The position numbers and the translations under genes are program-made. From Acanthaster planci (taxonomy: Eukaryota > Echinodermata > Asteroidea > Valvatida > Acanthasteridae): a stretch of DNA of 64,000 nt. Below, piece after piece: positions 52,001 to 61,000 of the stretch (the first letter of the stretch is position 1; every line of letters starts with the position of its first letter). The DNA lies in contig NW_019091373.1 in NCBI RefSeq assembly GCF_001949145.1, positions 902,155 to 966,154 of the forward strand, given 5' to 3'. The notes under the pieces are model-generated. The model did not search any database. It saw only the letters and a list, made by a program, of their open reading frames with translations, and was not told the origin of the DNA.

Positions 52001-55000
52001 TATCCTGTGTACAAAATTGTCGATCGGACCACAAACTGACTTGTCTTGATAAGTACACACTACAAAGTGACTTATCGTGGACAGACTTCATACGTAAGGA
52101 AGGTCGGTTTGTGGTGTGGGCGCAGCCAAGGAAAGGAATATCTGCAACGGTAAAGGATAAATTATCTTTGGCAGTCACTAAAAAAGGTGCATTTCAACTT
52201 TTACCACTGTTTCTGTGATTGCTTCTTGACATCAAAGTTTAGTTCACGTTACCTTTTGTGCCAAATACGAATTGGCTCGTAGACTGAAATTGCAGGGGCT
52301 AACAAACTATCCGAAAAGGAAACCAGTTTGGTGAGTCTGTATTCTCCCAAATGAACCAACATTTTGGGAGTGTTGGACTGGGTTTGAGGTCTTTGTCTGT
52401 TTTTTTCCATTACCAAAAACCACGCTGCAGGTTGATTTTTCCAAAAGGCAAAGCAGTAAGTACAGATTATCATGTTGCACCCAAACTTCATCTGAAAATC
52501 TGAGCATGAGGTACCACATGATATTTTCCTTCCAAACTTTGAGTTCGGAAAATGTTTTCTACTGGTAACGCGTCACATAAAGCCTGGACGTTGTCTCTTC
52601 TTTGACTCAGAGCTATTTGTTGACGTTTACAATTACACATTCAGACCAAATAAAAGCTTTCAATCAGCTTCCCGTTCCTGTGAAGAAAGTCGAAGCCAGT
52701 TCAGTTATGAAAAATGACCCAGATTCCTTAACTGTGAGTGCCTTATGACCGTAGAGGTAACAGAGGCCTGAACGGTCGCCTTTCTTTTTTAACCCCCCTC
52801 CCCCAGGCATCAATGAGTGCGAGGAATACCCAAACATTTGCAGAGGCTACCCTTGCCAGGATCTGGAGGTATTGTATACTTGTCAGTGCCCCAACGGCTA
52901 TGAATTCAACTTGGGCAATAGGCGTTGTGAAGGTAAGGCATTCTTACAGAGACCTAGAACATCTAACTACGGCACATTCCACTGTGACTTGATTGTCCTC
53001 CTGAGTTATTTATAGTTTCACCCCAAAAAGTGCAGTATTGAAACTCTGAATTGAAATCATATTTTAAAGATTTCATGCAATGCTTCTAAATGGTAATTTT
53101 CAGCTTCATGTGGTCATGACTACATCTCAATAGACAGTTTGCATGGCTGCCATCTTGCAGGCCAGTGCATTTTGTTCCACAGGCTATGCACTGGCAGGGA
53201 GTTCTTTAGTTCACTGTGGAAATAAAGATCTGCCTGCAAGATGGCTACCATGCAAAGCCTTTATACGTACCATCATAGCCATTAGTTCATATACAGATCT
53301 ATCTGTTTTATGGACTAGTAAAGAATCAAATTTACTTTCCCCATGTAATCATTTTCTGATTTGAAATTGTCAGTGGCCAATGAGTGCACAGCATTCCCTG
53401 GTCTGTGTGGCAACGGTACCTGTGTGTTTGATGACAGTGGTTACCAGTGTCAGTGCCCTGTGGGTTATGAATTCAACTACCGGAATCGTGCTTGCATTTG
53501 TGAGTAACAGTCAACCATTTGCTAAAAGCTGTGACGCCGCACAGTGACGGATGTCTAGATGCCTGACCAGATGTAGGCATGGTTGGGGGGGTACCCATGT
53601 GTTTTGGAAGAAGGGGGCAGTATTACATAAACCCTCAGGGATTCTGATGATGTACATTTTTGTACAAGTGCAGATGAAAATCACCCCCAAAATATTTTAC
53701 ATCTAAATTAGCCATTTCTTTGAGTCCATTTGGTAACAATTTCCTATGATGAGATTGTGATTGACAATTTTTCTCTTGTCTTGTTCTTGTAAAAAAAAAA
53801 GAACATACCCCTAGTCCCTGTAAGAACAACCTTAGCACTTCATCAAATCAGTGACCAGTATTATAGTAAGCTAGGTATTGTGTTGACAAGTTCGAAATGA
53901 ATTTAAATGTCGAGATAGTGTGCGGTGTGCTTCACCATTTCTAATTCGTTAACATTCGGTGGTTAGGAAATTCTGTTGAAATACGGTACCGCACAGTGAC
54001 AAAAGCAATCAAGGAACTCAAGCAACATTAGTGAATGGGGAAACTCAGCAACGTGGTACTGGGTTTTGTTCTCGGCAGTGACGGATGACTGTGTCGCTTT
54101 TGCTGGCATCTGTGGCAACGGAACTTGTCACATGACCGCAGATGGCTACCAGTGCCTCTGCGATCAGCACGGCTACGAATTCGACTACACTCTGGGTGCC
54201 TGTGTGTGTAAGTAAACCCAAGACAATGCAACATTGGTCGTCAGGAAATGGTGTTGTTACGTCGTCTGATTATTCCTTCCCAGTGATGCCTGCTGCTCTA
54301 CGTAACACAACTTGAGCTGGTAGTGGTAAACCATAACTGAGGCCTGTCACTACTGATCAATCCTCATTCCTGGTGCACCACCAGACCTATTGGTTTGGGG
54401 GAACTTTTTTGTATACTCTTGGTAGGATATTTTTCGTTACCAGTGTGTTAACTTCAGTTTCGTGACAACAAATCAATTCAGAGTTTGGAGTTCATTGACA
54501 CTAGTCATCAGAATGTTGCAAATCTTCCTAAACATTCAGCCAGCGAGAAAGTTGAACTTTTAATTTCACTTTGAAGATTAATTCCTGGAGAAAAACACCT
54601 TGTTCCTCTTAAAACTTCACTGCCTAGAATAACAGTGTATCCATTAATTAATGACAAAGTGCGATAGATTGGTTGCTGTACTAGATGTCCTAGAGTTGTT
54701 GTGAGAGTCACAACTTTCTTCCCATTTGACAGTGAGGGACATGTGCGAGGCAAACCCTAACATATGCAACAACGGGACCTGCCACAACGACATGCATGGC
54801 TATGAGTGTTTGTGTCCAGATGGCTTCGAATGGGACGGACAGCTGGGCTTCTGCGCAGGTAGAAGTCAAATGTGGAAAATGGACGTTTCTTTACATTTCT
54901 GGTCATCCGGTTTTACTTAGCCTGTATTTCTTTGAGTTGGTTCAGCCTAAGGCCGACCCATACACCCGTGTTGGGAGTCACTTTTTGTCTGGTCCTTTTG

Positions 55001-58000
55001 CTCCTCAGTGATGGATCTGTGCAGAATCCATGGTGGCGTCTGCAACAATGGTACCTGTGTGATAGTGGGAAACACCATCGATTGTGTGTGCCCCGAGGGC
55101 CAGCAGTTTGACCGGAATCTCCATGTATGCACAAGTGAGTTGCTAAATGACCACAGGATAATCCCGAGCACGGAGACCAGTCTCATTGAGTTGCTGGTAT
55201 TTATTACACAAATAGAAATTAAGCATAAAGAATCGGCGAATCAGATAAGAGGGAATGTTAAGTATGTTTTTTTTGTGAGTTTGATTTATTTTTGTTGATA
55301 AATTTGTTGAGCAGTGAGGTCTGTTTGGCAGCTCAGCGAAAATGTTTTCTGAGCCATTTTTACCCCTTTCAGGATTGTTCGGTTTGCCCTGTGCTGTTGA
55401 TGTGAAGTTCCCAAATTTAAGGGCAGGTCCAAACAGTGTAGGCCTGAGGTTGTCGAGTGGAGCATTTAAGGCAAGGAGAGTGTGATCGAAAGCAAAGTTT
55501 TTTGTCTCTTTCACGCTGTCATACTCAGGTAGTACAATATGTACAAGATATCCCGATATCTGCAATGAAGGCATGTGCGTCATGGATCCCAACGGTGGAT
55601 TCAACTGTGTCTGCCCACCCGGTCAAGAGTTTGAACGGGAAACGCGCACTTGCAATGGTGAGAACCGAAAATGTCAAAATATGAAAATTGGCCTCTTTAC
55701 CTGACAAACAGGGTAGTAATTGAAAACTGCTTTGAGATCATCGTTTGATAGAAAGCATGCTATAAACTTTGCGGTAATTATCATTAAATATTTGCTGTAT
55801 TATCAGGAAGTGATTTAAGAACAGTGTTATTTCTGCACCCACGCCATACCAGACATGATGTTTAAAAGTTTGACAGTTACTTTTGTGTGAATCAATCCAG
55901 TGTGTCATTTCATTTCTACTGCTATAAATTTCAAATCGAATCGGGAGTTCTCTTTTTTTCTCTCTGTCCTGAATCAGATAAAGACTGGTGCCGAGATAAC
56001 CCCTGCGGCAACGGCACCTGTCGGGACACCACTGATAGCTTCACCTGCTTGTGCCCAACTGGGTTTGAGTACAGCTTCGATTACCGGACCTGCTTAGGTG
56101 AGTCGTCAGGCTCTCTCAGAGTTACTCTCTACACTCACCCAAGCGGGAAAACGTTGATCGCCTCACGCGAGCAGTCAATGGTTACTTTCCTGCCATCTCG
56201 AAATTACCACTTGTTGAAAAAGTCTACCCCCAGCCCAATTGAGAGTATGCTCTTGCTTACCCGCGGGTCACATTCCTGTTGTTCTTGCACTCGGAAGGGT
56301 ACTCACTTAAGTACAGGTGACACGCTCAAATGCAGCCAAGCAGTCCCACCAGCTGTTAGCTGAGGGTTAAAGTCGGACGTGACAATTTGTTCATGCGATA
56401 ACCTTGCCCCGGGGTCAGGTTGGATGTCACTTGTAGGAATTTGTTTGCTGTATGTTAGCTTTCTTGCGAGGTCAGCCAATCGGCATGGGCCATGATAGTG
56501 GCGTGAATGGTCAATCAGGTGGCCAATTATCCACACGGACAGGACGGTCACCTTTAGTTAGATGTGGTTTCCCAGCTCAAGTCTCAGATGGATGCTATTT
56601 CCCTCCTTGAGGAATTGCTCTGCTAACCTCAGAATTGAATACTTACGATGACTATTTAGTGCTTATTGTACAGATAGAATAAAAGATAGCACTTTCAATA
56701 TGAAGCAGAGTCTGGAAATGAGCATCAGCTCTTTTAGGTGAAGGTGCTTCATTAGCTACATCGTCACAGAAAATGTTGTGCTGAATCATCTTAAATACAT
56801 TCAGGGCAGTGATCCCGTTAACCACATACTGTCGGGGAACCCCGTTTCGAGCACCATGGGTTTATACGCAGAGCCAGGGTGCCCGAAATGGCACAAAAGA
56901 GCTGGTCCGTGTAACAGAAGACCGTACTTGAAAATAAAGACCTGCTGCTGGGAATTGCCATCATTTTTCAGCTTACATTTTTCGAAGGTAATCTCATCAT
57001 CTCTGTTTTTAAACAGTATACCACTGTTTTGGGCATAGTGCACCCGCGGATTAGCACCGCCGACAAAAGTGCTCCAGGGCCCCATTGATGAATGACACAG
57101 CACCGCTGCACGCTAATCCAGCCGCGTTTTAAAAGATGCCACTGGCATTCCCTGGGGACAAAGGAAAATATGCAACACCTCACAATTCTGGGCTCTCTTT
57201 ACAGGGCGGCATGCCTGGCTGAAATACCTTAGGAGTCAATAAAGGTTGCCTGTCAGCTTAGAGTAGCCACCAAACAGTCACTCGTGTGGGTGTAAACGTC
57301 AATTAAATGAAATGATGAATTTTTGAAGAATTTTGAAAATGAAAATCTTGAAAATCGCCCGTATGTGTGCACTGCATTTTTAAAAGCACCTGGCATCATC
57401 TGGTTAATACCAATAGTTCAAGGATGCACGCACACAGATTTTCAATGTCGCCGGCCCTCAGTGTGTCACCAGGATAATGGTCAGTAGTGCCTCTGATGTG
57501 TACATTCTCCTGTCGGTTTGTAGTGACATCCATATCGTCTGTGTCCCTGCAGATATTAACGAATGTGTTCAGGATGCCGACATCTGTGGAGACGGCCAGT
57601 GCATCAACAGGATCCCTGGGTATTACTGCACTTGTGACCCAGGTTTCACCCTGGACAGCCTACAAGCGACGTGCGTGGGTGAGTGGTCAAGCCTATTCCC
57701 TGAGAAACCCTCAGTGGGTGTATTGGTCTAAGGGGCCAGTTTGATATTCCAACAGCACATGCTCAAAATAAAGTGCGTCCGAGGTCACTTGGATACAGCA
57801 GTACAGGTGGGCGCAAGGTCTGGCCTGTAAATACGGCAATATGCCAACTCGTACTCAACCTTTGTTCTTGAATGGCATTGCTGTTTGAAAAACCAAACTA
57901 GCTCACTGTCAGGTCAATGCAAGGCAAGTACTTTAAATTTATGTATTGATTTATTTGTCCTTTCTGCTATGCAAACTGCTCACATTCATTGCTTTCACAG

Positions 58001-61000
58001 CCTATGCAAAGACTTAACATTCAAAATGTCATTGGGCTTTATCCGCCCCAGACTTGAAGCATAATCCCCTCACTAGCAAAGAAGAAACATGTTGGTGGGA
58101 ATTGTTTCGTCTGGATACCCGACTCACACGCAGAGACCACACATTCCAACAGAAAGTGATCTTGTATGCTTACCACGTCCTGTGCTAAACACATAATCCT
58201 GTGCTCACATGGCCAGTTCCCTCCAAATGACCATTGATGGTTTGTTAAAGCATGCTCATCTCTTGCTCCCACGCAGAGCAGATCTTGTTATTTCGCAAGA
58301 GGAAGCTTTAAACTTCTCAAACAAGCGTCTTTGGTAGTTTTTCATATGAAGTCTTTTTCATCAACTACTGGTTGTCATTTCATCTTGACACATCTTTACT
58401 AACAGATATCAATGAGTGCGAACAGAGGCCCTGTGCAGGTGGTCGTTGTAATAACACTAGAGGGAGCTATCACTGTGAATGCAGGGCAGGATTCCAGTAC
58501 GATCACACGTACAGACAGTGTCTTGGTGAGTACTATAGGTTCTTTGTACAAGTGAGATTTAAGTTGACAAGAAGGTCCCATGTTTTACCATTCTTTGTCT
58601 TTTGAACAAGTTGATATGAATTGTTAAGGTTGTCCCGCTTGGGCATTTCGCAGTTCTGCTTCTAAGGGCAAGTTTAACCAATGACCGTAGTTAATTATAG
58701 CTCGGCCGACGTCGCGTGAACGATGAATGGTTTGGACCATATACAACCATGTAGGACGAGGCCGTAGCACACAGTTGCACTGCTGGTTATCAATTACTGA
58801 TTGACTTTATCAGAATGGAAGGAACTGTTCGCATGAAAATCATTTTACAAGATGTCATGGACCATGGACACTTGCAGCCCATGGCAAAATGTGGTTGACA
58901 GTGGGATTTTCACTGCGGTCATTTAAGTGTGACTGTATCGCTCAAAAATAGTCAAATAGTGGAGGAACTATATTTCATGCCTGAATTTGCTGTAAGGTTA
59001 CTGCCAGTCAAATGATGATCCTGGACAATCAGTTTTACGGTTCATTTTACATTTCACCGACGTTATGCGGTAATTGTGTCCCCGATCAACCCCATTCCCT
59101 TTCCAGATATCGACGAATGTGAATCGCGTCCTTGTGGCAATGTCGGTTGCTACAACACTCAGGGGAGCTTCTCCTGCAACTGTCAACGTGGTTACACGTT
59201 TGATCAGAGTCAACAAGACTGCGTCGGTAAGTCTCTTAGTTGGCAAGAAAAAATAAAGAGGTTAACAAACTTTATTTCCGCGATTTCACAGAATCAACAG
59301 TCACGTTGGCTTGTGAAATTCACATGAAGATTTCTCCTTCTGATTTTAAAGTATAAAACCATGTAATGCCTTTGGTTACTGTAAAACTAAATCTGGCAAC
59401 TGTGAGAATCTGAACTGATTCCTTAATGTCGTCGGAACAGTTGTATCCTGTGGCCTCAATAGCGACCATGTTTTTGTGTTTGAATGATTATAACAAATTG
59501 TTGTTAGTTATTTTTGAAGTTTTGAGTGAGAAATCCTACGCTTTCATTAAATGGTTATTAACCCAAGGTTCTTGATCAAAGTTTGAAAATAAATGCGTAC
59601 TTAGTTTTGGCATATGGACTTGTGTGACTATGCCCAATATTACCAAAGCATAGTTCCTCCATTCCTTACCTTTTTATTCTAACCCGTGTGTTGCTGTTAA
59701 CAGTGAACCTCAAAAGTTTTCTGAATTTATTTTGTGCTTTTGGTAAGCTCTGAAGAACAGTTGTCATTACGATGCATGCATGTAACTCCTTCCAGACATT
59801 GATGAATGCCAGCTTTACCCGGGGCTGTGCGGTAACGCCACCTGCGTAAACTATCAGGGCCGATTTGATTGTGAATGCCCACGGGGGTTCAGTCTAGACA
59901 GGCACCTCCGCGCTTGTCTCGGTGAGTTCGGTCTCCCACCCCCCCTCCCCTGTCTCATCCGTTGGCTGGCGAAATTTCAGTGTAGCTGTTCAGTGCAGTG
60001 CAGTTTAGCATGACGCATTGTGGTGTGAAATGGCAGTACTTACTCATCTGTCTGGGAGTAGGGCTAGACCAGATTAAAGTGGTGGTCAAAAACTGATTGT
60101 ATTCATGACTTAGGATTTTTCGAATGCGAGACATGTTACTACGGTTTTTTGGGTGTGAGGAAATATTTTATACACTGTATGAAGGCAAACGAGAGCAACT
60201 CCCAAATGCTGGATTGCAGATTAAGGGGGCCATGGAGATTTCAAACTTTTCCTCAGAGTCATAACAGAAGATTTTATTCAAAACTGCATATTGCATTTGT
60301 GGTCAACTCCACCGAGCAATTTTAGCCTTCCTGTCTGTCTAAACCCCACATCTCTCTCCTACTCTAAGAAATTCTAGACAATGTCAGTGTCGAAACAGTC
60401 AAAATTGTTTTAAAATAAGTTAAAAACCACTGACTGTAATACTTTTTAAAATTCTGTTGGGAAGAGACTATAGTCTACTAATTGCCAAAAATGTTCTGTT
60501 TCATGTCTCCAAACTTGAGTAGTAATCTGTAGGTATTGCAAAATGGAATTTATGGAAGTTACTGCTGCCATTTCACATCAACTCCTGTGGACTTGGCTTG
60601 GTGCTACGATCCATGTGTTGCCAGTTGCAGCTTTCGTGCTTTTGGGCCATTGTCACGAGTCATTTGTCTCTTGAGGGCAGCCTTGATATGTCTTCACTGG
60701 TCCATTTTTGTCCTGTGTGTGTGTGCTTCTTGTACCGGCTTTTGTCAGCAACAGCTTAAAGCTTGCATCTTGTAGGATTTGTTTGAGCGTATTTGTATAC
60801 AGATTTAGGGTTTGGGGGCTTATTGCATGCCTACCGGCTGGTTTTTTTGTTGTCTTGGTTTTTATGTTGAATCGCTTTGCAAGTTTGCATGTGATTTCTG
60901 TGGCTTCAAAGACATAGCTAAGACAGATTTTTGCCCTCTGCATGTGGCATCTTATAGCTTTGCCTATTGTAGCTGTATAATTTCTACTTTAACCATTCAT

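Noticed and set aside
55143-55604. 153-codon open frame on the minus strand
   Set aside because: It is antisense to exon 24 and its upstream intron; the plus strand there encodes a six-Cys EGF with proper splice sites.
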